From IMG/VR virus record IMGVR_UViG_3300036760_000568, positions 1-27,300 of that record: a DNA stretch of 27,300 bases. The stretch is one strand, 5' to 3'. Origin of the DNA: a virus. The notes under the pieces were generated by a model that made no database searches, was not told the DNA's origin, and saw nothing but the letters and a program-made list of their open reading frames with translations. Position numbers and translations under genes: made by a program. Below are positions 14,879 to 22,299 of this stretch, one piece after another. How positions within the stretch are numbered: the stretch's first letter is position 1; each line of letters opens with the position of its first letter.

Positions 14879-15694
14879 ATGAATTGTGGAATCGTTATCA
14901 ACGTCAGCGACCAAGAAGTTACGCAGAGTCTCGGGAATCTCGGCAAGTTCACCGTACCCGCGAGGGAAGGGAAGGACAAGTTCGCGTTCTTGGTGGTGGA
15001 ACCTGGACTCGAAACGGTTGATGAAGGTTTCGGGAAATCCCACACCAAGGAATGGGACGGTTTCGACGTGGCGCGGGACGTTTGCGGGATGAACAGCGAC
15101 CAGCGCATGGAGCCGCGAGGAATTTTGCTGTGCGCGGCGCGGCCCAACTTCCCGGAAGAGTTGCGCGACGCCGAACGCGAAGCCGCCAAATTCAATCTGG
15201 GTCATCCGCGCGGGTACGACCAGATGAAGAACTTGTACGACCCGCAATTTGACAAGAAAGTGGAAATGGGAGCGCGCATTCAGGCGTTGCGTGCGAAGTT
15301 CCAGGCGGAATGCGTGCAACTCGTCACCGCTGAGGAAATCTCCAAAGCCACCAAGAACCTGTACGCGGAAGCGCAGCGACTGGTGCTCGCGGCGGACTTG
15401 CTGTGGGCCGGGAATCCGCAAGATAAGGCGGAAATCACCGCGCAACACCGCCGCGCAGCAGAACTCATCGGGCAGGAGCGTCCGTGGGCCTATCTCGCTG
15501 CGGAATTGGTTGATTGCCCCGGCTGCGGCATGAAGATCAAGAAGGGCGTCATCACCTGCGGACATTGCGGCGCGCTGATTTCCGAAACCGAAGAAACCTA
15601 CGCGGCCATGACGCCGAACGAAAAGGCGCGAAGTCTCTACCCGGAACGGTTTGCTCCGGACCAAGAGCCAGTTCCAGTCGGCAAGAAAAAGTAA
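14879..15694 (+). CDS. Hypothetical protein with C-terminal zinc ribbon
   Basis: ATG 14879 is preferred because GGAGGGAG lies 9-16 bases upstream; the longer frame from 14759 would overlap the previous gene in another frame. The 271-residue protein has a beta-type N-terminal domain (GIVINVSDQEVTQSLG), a helical middle (ARIQALRAKFQAECVQLVTA) and a four-cysteine ribbon C213-x2-C216 and C227-x2-C230 (CPGCGM...CGHCG). It ends in a Lys-rich tail. Such ribbons usually stabilise protein or nucleic-acid contacts. Its location just ahead of the head-tail connector suggests a neck or head-completion role. Confidence 0.7.
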   Translation: MNCGIVINVSDQEVTQSLGNLGKFTVPAREGKDKFAFLVVEPGLETVDEGFGKSHTKEWDGFDVARDVCGMNSDQRMEPRGILLCAARPNFPEELRDAEREAAKFNLGHPRGYDQMKNLYDPQFDKKVEMGARIQALRAKFQAECVQLVTAEEISKATKNLYAEAQRLVLAADLLWAGNPQDKAEITAQHRRAAELIGQERPWAYLAAELVDCPGCGMKIKKGVITCGHCGALISETEETYAAMTPNEKARSLYPERFAPDQEPVPVGKKK

Positions 15695-16468
15695 ATGTCC
15701 CCAGTCATCGCCACCTCCGGCTACAACACCGCCAGCCAAGTGCTGAATCGTGCGCGCGCCATTGTGAACGACGCGAGAATCCCCGGCGGTGACGTGCTGA
15801 CGGACGGCGCTCCCTTCACGTTTGAATATCTCAATTCCGCGTTCGAGCACATCCAGTACGAATTAGCTCTTTCAGGGATTGAGACTTTAGCGGCGGAAGT
15901 GTGGATGCTCGCCATTCCTGTAGTGCCATTCGCGGACCCGGCCACGCGCGTCGTCATTGACGATTCAGGAACGCATATCGTCACCGCCACCGGCGCGGGA
16001 TCAATAAACCAGGCCACGCCGCAGTTGCCCACTGACCTGGTGGCTCCTCTGCGCCTGTGGGAGCGCGTGGCCGGGTCCACCGACCAACCATCACCCATGA
16101 AGCAGCCGAGCGACGGCCTGACGGAAGGCTTTCAGTGCCAGAACTTGCTCGTTTGGGAATGGCTGAACGACGGCATTACCCTGCTGGGCGCAACGCAGGT
16201 GAATGACCTGCGATTGCGTTATGAAAAGCACTTGGCCCAACTGTCCGCGGTGACTGACCCGCTGCCGATTCGCGGCGTGGAAAATGCGGCGGCATTTTTT
16301 GTCGCGGAAATGTTCGCGGAGGCCCGAGGCTCGGAACTGGCGGCTGGTTTTGGGACCGCCGGCGACAATGCTTTGTTTCAATTCCGGGGACGTTCGGCGC
16401 GGAGAAATCAGCACTCCCCGCGACGAAGGAAACCGTTTTCGTACCGTACCAGACGCACTATCTTTTAG
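15695..16468 (+). CDS. Head-tail connector/adaptor protein (putative)
   Basis: A 257-residue protein with an N-terminal pattern NTASQVLNRARAIVNDARIP...LTD, then FTFEYLNSAFEHIQYELALS, shared by podoviral adaptor (gp4/gp11-type) proteins that bind beneath the portal. The middle is a beta insertion (TRVVIDDSGTHIVTATGAGS), followed by LPTDLVAPLRLWERVAGS and the helical LRLRYEKHLAQL, also typical of that family. The C-terminus is unusually basic (SARRNQHSPRRRKPFSYRTR). It would form the ring linking portal to tail nozzle. The start directly follows the previous stop, with only a weak ribosome site (AAGAAAAAG), so coupling is likely. Confidence 0.65.
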   Translation: MSPVIATSGYNTASQVLNRARAIVNDARIPGGDVLTDGAPFTFEYLNSAFEHIQYELALSGIETLAAEVWMLAIPVVPFADPATRVVIDDSGTHIVTATGAGSINQATPQLPTDLVAPLRLWERVAGSTDQPSPMKQPSDGLTEGFQCQNLLVWEWLNDGITLLGATQVNDLRLRYEKHLAQLSAVTDPLPIRGVENAAAFFVAEMFAEARGSELAAGFGTAGDNALFQFRGRSARRNQHSPRRRKPFSYRTRRTIF

Positions 16469-16481
16469 TTAAGGAGAGCAC

Positions 16482-16832
16482 ATGCCTCTGATTCTCACAG
16501 TGGACCAGATTGACCAGACCGCGAAATCGTTAGTGGTTCGCGGGCGGCTTACCGCAAACGGAAGCTACACCACCACTGGCGTAGCGGTGGATTTTACCGT
16601 GGCGGTTTTACCCCTCGGACAGTCGCTCGGCGTCAGCAAATTGCCGCGCACCGTGTTTATGGAAGGAAGTACCGGGCACAGCTACGGATGGGTGCCAGGA
16701 ACTACGCTTGCCAATGGGAAGGCCATCATCTTCACAACGGCGGGCACGGAACTGTCCGCAGCGGCATTCCCGGCGGGGATTCTCGCGGACACGGCCATTT
16801 ACTTTGAAGCTGTGTTCGACAAGAACCTGTAA
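16482..16832 (+). CDS. Small beta-rich structural protein (putative)
   Basis: A 116-residue protein, ATG after AAGGAGAGC. It has alternating strand patterns (AKSLVVRGRLTANGSYTTTG, VDFTVAVLPLG) and a C-terminal FPAGILADTAIYFEAVFDK. There is no cysteine, signal or membrane segment. It sits between the connector and the large tail-nozzle protein with gaps of 13 and 5 bases. A minor virion or decoration role is inferred from neighbours and composition. Confidence 0.65.
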   Translation: MPLILTVDQIDQTAKSLVVRGRLTANGSYTTTGVAVDFTVAVLPLGQSLGVSKLPRTVFMEGSTGHSYGWVPGTTLANGKAIIFTTAGTELSAAAFPAGILADTAIYFEAVFDKNL

Positions 16833-16837
16833 CCGCG

Positions 16838-19800
16838 ATGAGCGTTGCGGGCCTGGCAGACTTGGCGCTTGAAATCTTCGGAGGATTTGTGTCTCCAGAG
16901 GAGTTCGACCCTCAATCCTTGCCTCCGGGCGCAAGCTGGGACTGCCAGGACGTGCAATTCCCGCAAACGGGAGTGCGCACGCGACCCGGCCTGACAAACG
17001 TGCCGCTGAATTTTGGCGGTCCCAGCCCGCTATCGAATCAGGTCATCAACTACACGAAAACCTACCGTGACCCGCTTGGGAACAACCGTAATCTGTTTTT
17101 GGTCGCTAATTATCTGACCGGGCCAAGTGGGGCGTCGGGCAGAGTCTTGCAAGAATTTCCGCAAGGAAGCATTCCGCCGACGGCTCCTTATGCGGACGTT
17201 CCAGTAAATTTGTACTGTCATTCCGCCACTGCGTTTGGCCGGGAATATCTTGCATTCCACGATGGGAAGTTCGGAGCCTATAAACCGCTGCAATTCGATG
17301 GCACGAATTTTGACCGCGTAAGCCAGGTAGGGCCAGGCGAAGACCCCACTTGCGTGGATGTCACACCGACGGTGAAAAACATCGTTGCGACACCGAACGG
17401 AGCGAGCCAGTCCGGGAATATCGCTACCATCGTAACGACCGCCCCTCATGGATTTGTGATTGGCGATACGGTGACGGTGGCTGGCGTGGATGTGGGCGGA
17501 TACAACGTCACGGCACAAATTCTTAGCGTGCCAACGACGACGAGTTTTACCTACGCCAACTCAGTTACGGGATTGGCGGCTGGCGGAAACGGTACGGCAA
17601 CGCCCGCGGGGAATGTCACGGCGGGGAAACACGGCATCGCTCTGATTTTTGTCACGCGTTCTGGGGGGATGTATATCAGTCCGGGCACTACTTTCTGGAA
17701 CGCAGCGGGAGGCAATCAAGCAGCCGTTACGCTTCTCCATACGGGGCCAGCCAATGTGGTGAAGCGCATTGTCTGTTTCACCGCGGCTAATGGCGGTAAT
17801 TTCTATTACATGCCCGACCGCATGATCGTCAACGACAACACGACCGTTGCGGCGACTTTCGATTTTACGGACGCGGCGCTGACCGCCAGCACGAACGTGG
17901 ATCAGCTTTTCCAACAGATAGAACTTGGCGAATGCGCGGACGTAATTTTCTACGCGAACCGTTTGGCGTGGGTCGGCGAACGCAACAAAATGAACAACTG
18001 GACGAATTTGTCATTTGATGGCTGTTCGTTCAATGAACTTCTGGGATGGAAAAAAGATAACGCATCATTCTCTGGTGGTTCAGTGGGCCAGCCTGTAGCA
18101 GTGACTAATCCAGCAGGATTTGCTTACGGAATCTTCCCACAGAACCCTTTTTTGGGCACGGTCTGCATGATCACACAGGGCGCCGTACTGGATGTTTACG
18201 GTGTGCCGCGCATTAGGGCCGGCATTAACTACTCTGTGCGTGTTCGTTTGGCAACCGTCAATGTGGGAGGAGGGTTTCCGCCGAACGGGGCGCTGCACAT
18301 TGACTTAGCTGGTACAGGCGTAGCGACAACGGGATTAGTCGTCACGGTCGCCACGATGAACGCGCTCTTCGGCGGATTCGCAGACTACACGGCGGTTCTG
18401 ACAGCACCGCTCACTTTGATTCCGAATGACCTTGAGCTTCGAGTATATATGGGCGGCAACACATCGAACGTCGGAGAAATAATTGTGGATGACATCGAAA
18501 TCTATCCGACAGACCAGCCCTACAACTCCAGTTTGGTGCGTGCGAGCCGCTCGGGGCAGCCGGAAAACTACGATGGCGTAACCGGAATTATGCTGGTGGA
18601 GGAAAACAACGGCCAGCGCATCACGACCGCCTTAAAAATCAGAGAACAACTTTACTTCGTCAAAGAACGAAGCCTCTACGTCACTCAAGATGACGGCGTG
18701 AACGAGCCCAATCAGTGGCCGGTGACGGAAATCTCCAACAAGGTAGGGTCTGTCTCCGTAGAGGGCGCGGCGGTAGGCGAGGAATGGGCTACTTTGGCCG
18801 CGCGAGAAGGATTTTACATTACCGGCGGCGGAGAACCCGCGAAACTCTGCAAAGAAATTCAGCCGGATTGGGACCGCATCAACTGGCAGTACGGGCACAC
18901 GATCTGGACGAAGATTGACACGCGGAGACGCTTGATTCTGGTTGGTATTCCTTCAGGAAGCGCCATTTCTCCCAACAAAATTCTGACTTTGAGTTATCGC
19001 GCGCTGGATACTTGGGAAGAAATTGCTTCTCATGCGATGGTGGACTTTTCCGCGCGCACTGGAGCCAAGATCGCTATCGGGGACGCGCGGAAATGGTGCC
19101 CGTGGAACATTGCAGCAAATTGTTGCGGACTTATCGAGCGGAATGATGGGACGGCGCAAATCTTTCTGGGCAACGGCGCGGGGACAGGAAAACTCTACCA
19201 ACTGGACGACAACGCCACGTCCGACGACGGCGCGGCGATTGACAACTGGTACACGCCGTATTTCTTCCCGAGCCACCAGGAAGAACAGGGGCTTCAGCTT
19301 GGCGCGCACCGCAAACTTTTCGGCTATCTCTCTTTTCAAGCATCGGGAATTGGAAGTCTGAGTTTGACCGCTCGAACTCCAGCGGACATTGCCAATCCCG
19401 GTGTGCTTTCCCTGCCTTTTCCTGTGGCCGCGATTAACGCCGCCAGTCAGACGTTCTATACGGTGACAATTACGACAGCTTCGCCGCACGGATTTTCAGC
19501 CGGGCAGCGTGTGGTGGTTTCCGGCGTGACCGTTCCGGGCTACAACGCAACCGCGCAAATCATCGCCACACCCACGCCAACTACATTCACCTACGACTTG
19601 CTGGTTACGGGGCTTGCTGCGTCTGGTGGCGGGACCGCGCAAGTGATTCTCACGCCTTCGGCTACTTTGCTTGGCCCTGAAGTTCTTTCTCTCGCGCCGC
19701 AATGGGACGCGGAGCGCACCATTAATCTCGCGGGAGAAAGAATCTCCTTCAAGATGGGCACGAACGCGGTAGGGGAATGGTTCTGGCTCAAGAAGTTTGT

Positions 19801-19846
19801 TGTATCGGTAAAACGCCATCCTGCCTCGCCCGTGAGGGGAACCTGA
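16838..19846 (+). CDS. Large short-tail (nozzle/stabilisation-like) structural protein
   Basis: A 1002-residue protein, the largest in the window. It is strand-rich with repeated blocks of the type seen in tail nozzle proteins of short-tailed phages (T7 gp12 / P22 gp10 class): an entry region ASWDCQDVQFPQTGVRTRPG, and a propeller-like part with LYFVKERSLYVTQDDG, VGSVSVEGAAVGEEWATLAA and REGFYITGG. Two copies of a 60-residue beta module are embedded near residues 194-254 and 875-934. Many cysteines are scattered, and no signal peptide is present, unlike the fibre-like genes. It would extend the portal-connector channel outward. The family call rests on these motifs and on genomic position after the adaptor. 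Confidence 0.65.
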   Translation: MSVAGLADLALEIFGGFVSPEEFDPQSLPPGASWDCQDVQFPQTGVRTRPGLTNVPLNFGGPSPLSNQVINYTKTYRDPLGNNRNLFLVANYLTGPSGASGRVLQEFPQGSIPPTAPYADVPVNLYCHSATAFGREYLAFHDGKFGAYKPLQFDGTNFDRVSQVGPGEDPTCVDVTPTVKNIVATPNGASQSGNIATIVTTAPHGFVIGDTVTVAGVDVGGYNVTAQILSVPTTTSFTYANSVTGLAAGGNGTATPAGNVTAGKHGIALIFVTRSGGMYISPGTTFWNAAGGNQAAVTLLHTGPANVVKRIVCFTAANGGNFYYMPDRMIVNDNTTVAATFDFTDAALTASTNVDQLFQQIELGECADVIFYANRLAWVGERNKMNNWTNLSFDGCSFNELLGWKKDNASFSGGSVGQPVAVTNPAGFAYGIFPQNPFLGTVCMITQGAVLDVYGVPRIRAGINYSVRVRLATVNVGGGFPPNGALHIDLAGTGVATTGLVVTVATMNALFGGFADYTAVLTAPLTLIPNDLELRVYMGGNTSNVGEIIVDDIEIYPTDQPYNSSLVRASRSGQPENYDGVTGIMLVEENNGQRITTALKIREQLYFVKERSLYVTQDDGVNEPNQWPVTEISNKVGSVSVEGAAVGEEWATLAAREGFYITGGGEPAKLCKEIQPDWDRINWQYGHTIWTKIDTRRRLILVGIPSGSAISPNKILTLSYRALDTWEEIASHAMVDFSARTGAKIAIGDARKWCPWNIAANCCGLIERNDGTAQIFLGNGAGTGKLYQLDDNATSDDGAAIDNWYTPYFFPSHQEEQGLQLGAHRKLFGYLSFQASGIGSLSLTARTPADIANPGVLSLPFPVAAINAASQTFYTVTITTASPHGFSAGQRVVVSGVTVPGYNATAQIIATPTPTTFTYDLLVTGLAASGGGTAQVILTPSATLLGPEVLSLAPQWDAERTINLAGERISFKMGTNAVGEWFWLKKFVVSVKRHPASPVRGT
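17417..17599 (+). repeat. Embedded 60-residue beta module, copy 1
   Basis: Encodes residues about 194-254 of the 1002-residue tail protein. The pattern is HGF-x2-GD-x-V-x-VAGV, then GGYNVTAQI, PTTTSFTY and TGLAAGGNGTA. It matches copy 2 (19460-19639) at about half of positions or more by eye, including the order of all four blocks. Confidence 0.7.
19460..19639 (+). repeat. Embedded 60-residue beta module, copy 2
   Basis: Encodes residues about 875-934 of the same tail protein: SPHGFSAGQRVVVSGV, PGYNATAQI, PTPTTFTY, TGLAASGGGTA. It is separated from copy 1 by about 620 residues. The DNA sequences have diverged, so the duplication or module capture is old. Confidence 0.7.
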
Positions 19847-20379
19847 TGCTTGTCTGCCCTTATCTGAATGCGATTCGCCAGGACTACCCGGAAACCTACG
19901 AGGACTTAAACAAGATCGTGCGCGCGATCAACGACCTCATACTCCAACAGGGCGGGGCGGCGGTTTCCGTGGCGACCGGATTGCTCTTGGTGACGGCGGC
20001 GAACGGCATCATCGACATTCAGATCAACGACTCGACTCCGCTCAAAGGCGAAGAGTATTTTATTGAGTACGATACCTCGCCCTCATTTGCCAACGCGCGG
20101 GCTGCCACGCATGGAGTGAACCGCAACTACCGTGACGCGACTTTGGCGAATCTCACCACCTACTGGCGGTATTACAAAAGTTCCGCGCTGGGAGCGAGAA
20201 GCAATTACGTCTATTTCGGGACGCAAGAAAATCCCACCGCCGTTGTGCCCGGCCTGTTTTCGATTGTGGCGGGTGGCCCTACTCCTTCGGATTCGACGGG
20301 CACAGGCACAGCGCAAACGGGCGGAGACGGCTACGGGAAAATCATCAATCCCGCAGATCAAGGACTTGAACTGGCATGA
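19846..20379 (+). CDS. Hypothetical virion-associated protein
   Basis: ATG 19846 shares a base with the previous stop and is preferred over the upstream in-frame ATG 19777, which would overlap the tail gene by 70 bases. The 177-residue product starts with a helical part (PETYEDLNKIVRAINDLILQ). It then has a fibronectin-like beta module (IIDIQINDSTPLKGEEYFIE...TTYWRYYKSSALG) of the sort used as a linker in tail proteins, and a Gly/Thr-rich end. It is probably a minor tail or fibre-adaptor protein. The stop overlaps the next gene as ATGA. Confidence 0.65.
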   Translation: MLVCPYLNAIRQDYPETYEDLNKIVRAINDLILQQGGAAVSVATGLLLVTAANGIIDIQINDSTPLKGEEYFIEYDTSPSFANARAATHGVNRNYRDATLANLTTYWRYYKSSALGARSNYVYFGTQENPTAVVPGLFSIVAGGPTPSDSTGTGTAQTGGDGYGKIINPADQGLELA

Positions 20380-20786
20380 TTGGTGAAACGACAGTCCGGC
20401 CTTACAGGGAAAGCGACCTGGCCGCGCTCAAAGGCATTTTTGAGCACGACGGCTTTGCATTTGATTTCCCAAACTTGAGCGACCCCATATTTGTGCGGCG
20501 CTTGGTTTCTGAGAATGGAACGGTGCGCGGTGGGCTAGTAGCCAAGATCACGGCGGAGATGTTTCTGTTTCTTGACAAGCAAGTGGGCACGCCGGAAGAG
20601 AGAATGTGGAGCTTTTTGGAATTGCACGAAACGATGCGTGACGAGCTAACGCGCTTGGGCTTGGCCGACGCGAACCTGTGGCTCCCTCCACAACTTGAAA
20701 AGTCTTTTGGTAAAAGGTTAATGCGCTTGGGTTGGGAAAAAGCGTTGTGGCCAGCCTACGTTTTCGACCTGGACAAGGCACGATGA
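20376..20786 (+). CDS. GNAT-like N-acetyltransferase fold protein
   Basis: A 136-residue protein whose N-terminus TVRPYRESDLAALKGIFEHD matches the first strand and helix of GNAT acetyltransferases. A later block (VRGGLVAKITAEMFLFLD) corresponds to the central strands, and the end (LEKSFGKRLMRLGWEKALW) to the last helix-strand unit. The usual acetyl-CoA loop (Q/R-x-x-G-x-G/A) is not evident, so catalysis is doubtful. GNAT-like proteins of this size occur in the tail modules of some short-tailed phages with no known substrate. It is coupled to the previous gene (ATGA). Its last 31 bases overlap the antisense HNH gene. Confidence 0.6.
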   Translation: MIGETTVRPYRESDLAALKGIFEHDGFAFDFPNLSDPIFVRRLVSENGTVRGGLVAKITAEMFLFLDKQVGTPEERMWSFLELHETMRDELTRLGLADANLWLPPQLEKSFGKRLMRLGWEKALWPAYVFDLDKAR

Positions 20787-21403
20787 AACTTCTGATGCTC
20801 AGCGTGACCACTGAAAAGCCTAAGATTACCTGGTCGCGCATCCGCCCTATTCTGGTTGATGTGGTGGACTACTTCACGGGGCAGCAGTTGTCTTTGCAGC
20901 TTTCGCTCCATCACAAGACGATGGAGTCTGAAGCAAATAACGCGGCCATTTTTAGAAATGGCAAAGCACGGATAACCCCAATTCATAAAAATAGAATGAA
21001 CTCCAATGACCGCAGACAATCCAGATTCGCGCTTGATTTGTTCCTGAACTTCTTGGGTCAATTTGATCGCTTTCTTCGTGGTGTGAATCGCCTTCAACTT
21101 TTCACCACGTTTTTTGAGCTTGTAGTGCTGCTGGCAAAAACCAAAAGCAAGGCGCTTGCGATCGCAGGCCGGGAATTTGCAGAAGCGAGAGCGATACATA
21201 GGACGAATGGTAATGGCATGGAGCCTCGCCCCATACACATGCCTTTGCTGATAGTGGGCACGGCAAAGTCCATGACCAAAGTGAAGGCGTATGCAGCCTC
21301 GGAATGCGCATTTTCTAGAATGATAGCGGCACAAGAATCGCTTAGGCCCATAAGCTCTCTGCTGGGGTTTTCTGCATCCGCGAATTTGGCAGATGAGTTC
21401 CAT
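20756..21403 (-). CDS. HNH endonuclease with three zinc-knuckle repeats (mobile/homing type)
   Basis: A 215-residue protein on the strand opposite to the late operon. The N-terminal half has three Cys-rich knuckles: C5-x4-C10-x14-C25-x2-H28, C32-x4-C37-x9-C47-x2-H50 and C75-x4-C80-x9-C90-x2-H93. The last two share the pattern C-x4-C-x7-G-x-C-x2-H-Y and probably bind zinc and DNA. The C-terminal 50 residues are a clear HNH nuclease of the HNH_3 type: RLVMERKL, EVVHHINQNRADARPGNLRL, then HAEHQKFH, with His180/His181 and Asn193 as likely catalytic and metal residues. It would nick or cut DNA, possibly to spread its own gene. GC looks lower than in the surroundings. A near-perfect promoter lies right in front of its ATG. 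Confidence 0.9.
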   Translation of the reverse strand: MELICQIRGCRKPQQRAYGPKRFLCRYHSRKCAFRGCIRLHFGHGLCRAHYQQRHVYGARLHAITIRPMYRSRFCKFPACDRKRLAFGFCQQHYKLKKRGEKLKAIHTTKKAIKLTQEVQEQIKRESGLSAVIGVHSIFMNWGYPCFAISKNGRVICFRLHRLVMERKLQRQLLPREVVHHINQNRADARPGNLRLFSGHAEHQKFHRALSRSKT

Positions 21404-21411
21404 CGCACGGA

Positions 21412-21441
21412 ATTATACAGCAATGATCTGAGTCCTATCAA
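21412..21441 (-). promoter_or_regulatory. Strong sigma70-like promoter for the HNH gene (leaderless)
   Basis: Read on the minus strand: TTGATA (21441-21436), an 18-base spacer, TATAAT (21417-21412, perfect), then 8 bases to the ATG at 21403. Transcription would begin about 2 bases before the start codon, leaving no room for a Shine-Dalgarno sequence. Confidence 0.75.
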
Positions 21442-21444
21442 GGC

Positions 21445-21461
21445 GGGAGGGTAACTCTACG
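21445..21461 (+). promoter_or_regulatory. Ribosome site facing an ACG start codon
   Basis: GGGAGGG (21445-21451) is followed by a 7-base spacer and ACG (21459-21461), in frame with the gene ending at 22016. No ATG, GTG or TTG occurs in this frame before ATG 21648, although the intervening sequence reads as convincing protein. ACG differs from ATG by one base. Confidence 0.6.
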
Positions 21462-22016
21462 GCACGCGGTCAAAAGCAATTAGCCACCAAGCAGCTCGAC
21501 ATTACCAACAAAGAAGCTGGTGTACAGAGCGCGAACGCGCAATCGCTGTACGGAATTGCGAGGCCAGCGTATGAAGCCGGGCTCGACAGCGGGTACAGTC
21601 CGCTCGAACAATCCAACATTCGAACTTCAGCTTTAGAGGGCGCGGAGATGCCTTTCGCATCAGCAGCGGACACTTTGGAAAACCGCGCCGCACGCACACG
21701 CAACACGGCGGGACTGAATGAGACTTTAGACCTCATGGCGCGGGACCGCTCAAAGGCGGCTTCGGGCGCGGGCCGCGACGTGGAAACGCTGTTTGCGAAT
21801 GAGAAACAGCGGCGCCGCGAAGAATCTCTCAAGGGCTTGGCGAATCTGTATGGCGTGAGCACCGACGCGATGGCGAAACTCTACGGCTTGGGGCCGGGAA
21901 CGCTGGGAGCACGGGCGGCTGGCGGCGGCTGGGCGCAAGGGTTTGGCGATGTGGCAGGAGGAATCGCCGGAGTTATGAATGCGGCAACCGGTGCCTACAA
22001 CGCGAGTAAACCATGA
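21459..22016 (+). CDS. Internal virion / minor structural protein, probable ACG start
   Basis: The first conventional start is ATG 21648 (122 residues), but the frame is open and protein-like upstream: (M)ARGQKQLATKQLDITNKEAG, then ANAQSLYGIARPAYEAGL. This is the Q-rich, helical N-terminus usual for minor internal proteins of short-tailed phages. The frame starts at an ACG correctly spaced from GGGAGGG, giving 185 residues. The middle is a basic helix (NRAARTRNTAGLNETLDLMA, then FANEKQRRREESLKGLANLY). The end is Gly/Ala-rich and weakly hydrophobic (FGDVAGGIAGVMNAATGAYN), compatible with membrane-active ejection proteins. It lies just after the antisense HNH gene, whose arrival may have altered the start. 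The next gene overlaps by ATGA. Confidence 0.65.
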   Translation, partial: TARGQKQLATKQLDITNKEAGVQSANAQSLYGIARPAYEAGLDSGYSPLEQSNIRTSALEGAEMPFASAADTLENRAARTRNTAGLNETLDLMARDRSKAASGAGRDVETLFANEKQRRREESLKGLANLYGVSTDAMAKLYGLGPGTLGARAAGGGWAQGFGDVAGGIAGVMNAATGAYNASKP

Positions 22017-22291
22017 GCATGTTCAATCGAAGAAACGGCATGAGGTTTGACCCTTACGGCGCGTCGCAACCGGAAGTGCTGAACGAAGCGCCGAACCTGA
22101 ACGCGCTCTACGGCCTCCCACCGCAACCGGTCAGCGGAGAAGTCCCTGGCTTGCAGAATCCGGGCTTGACCCCTGCTCCGGCCGCAGGCTTGCAGACTCC
22201 AGGGATCACTCCCGCGCCGCAAGGCTTGCCTTACATGGGTGGCCGCGCAAAACGGCGCACGGAGAATTTCGGCCCGTACAGGTTTGATTAG
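22013..22291 (+). CDS. Proline-rich hypothetical protein with short tandem repeat
   Basis: A 92-residue protein coupled by ATGA to the preceding gene. It is mostly low-complexity, with Pro, Gly and Leu dominating. A 12-13-residue unit occurs twice in tandem (GLQNPGLTPAPAA, GLQTPGITPAPQ). The ends are basic (FNRRNGMRFDPYG; RAKRRTENFG). Likely an extended or disordered linker-type minor virion protein among the internal-protein genes. No family recognised. Confidence 0.6.
   Translation: MSMFNRRNGMRFDPYGASQPEVLNEAPNLNALYGLPPQPVSGEVPGLQNPGLTPAPAAGLQTPGITPAPQGLPYMGGRAKRRTENFGPYRFD
22148..22222 (+). repeat. In-frame tandem repeat, 39 + 36 bases
   Basis: Two adjacent units (22148-22186 and 22187-22222), each starting GGCTTGCAGA, encode the Gly-Leu-Gln...Thr-Pro-Ala-Pro unit of the 92-residue protein. 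The second unit is one codon shorter. Confidence 0.7.
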
Positions 22292-22299
22292 AGGCTCCT

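Noticed and set aside
14834-15850. 338-codon minus-strand frame
   Set aside because: Antisense to the zinc-ribbon protein and connector gene, both of which have ribosome sites or coupling and recognisable motifs.
20732-21454. 240-codon + strand frame over the HNH locus
   Set aside because: The minus strand encodes clear zinc knuckles and the HNH motif, while the + frame has no recognisable motif and no ribosome site at its start.
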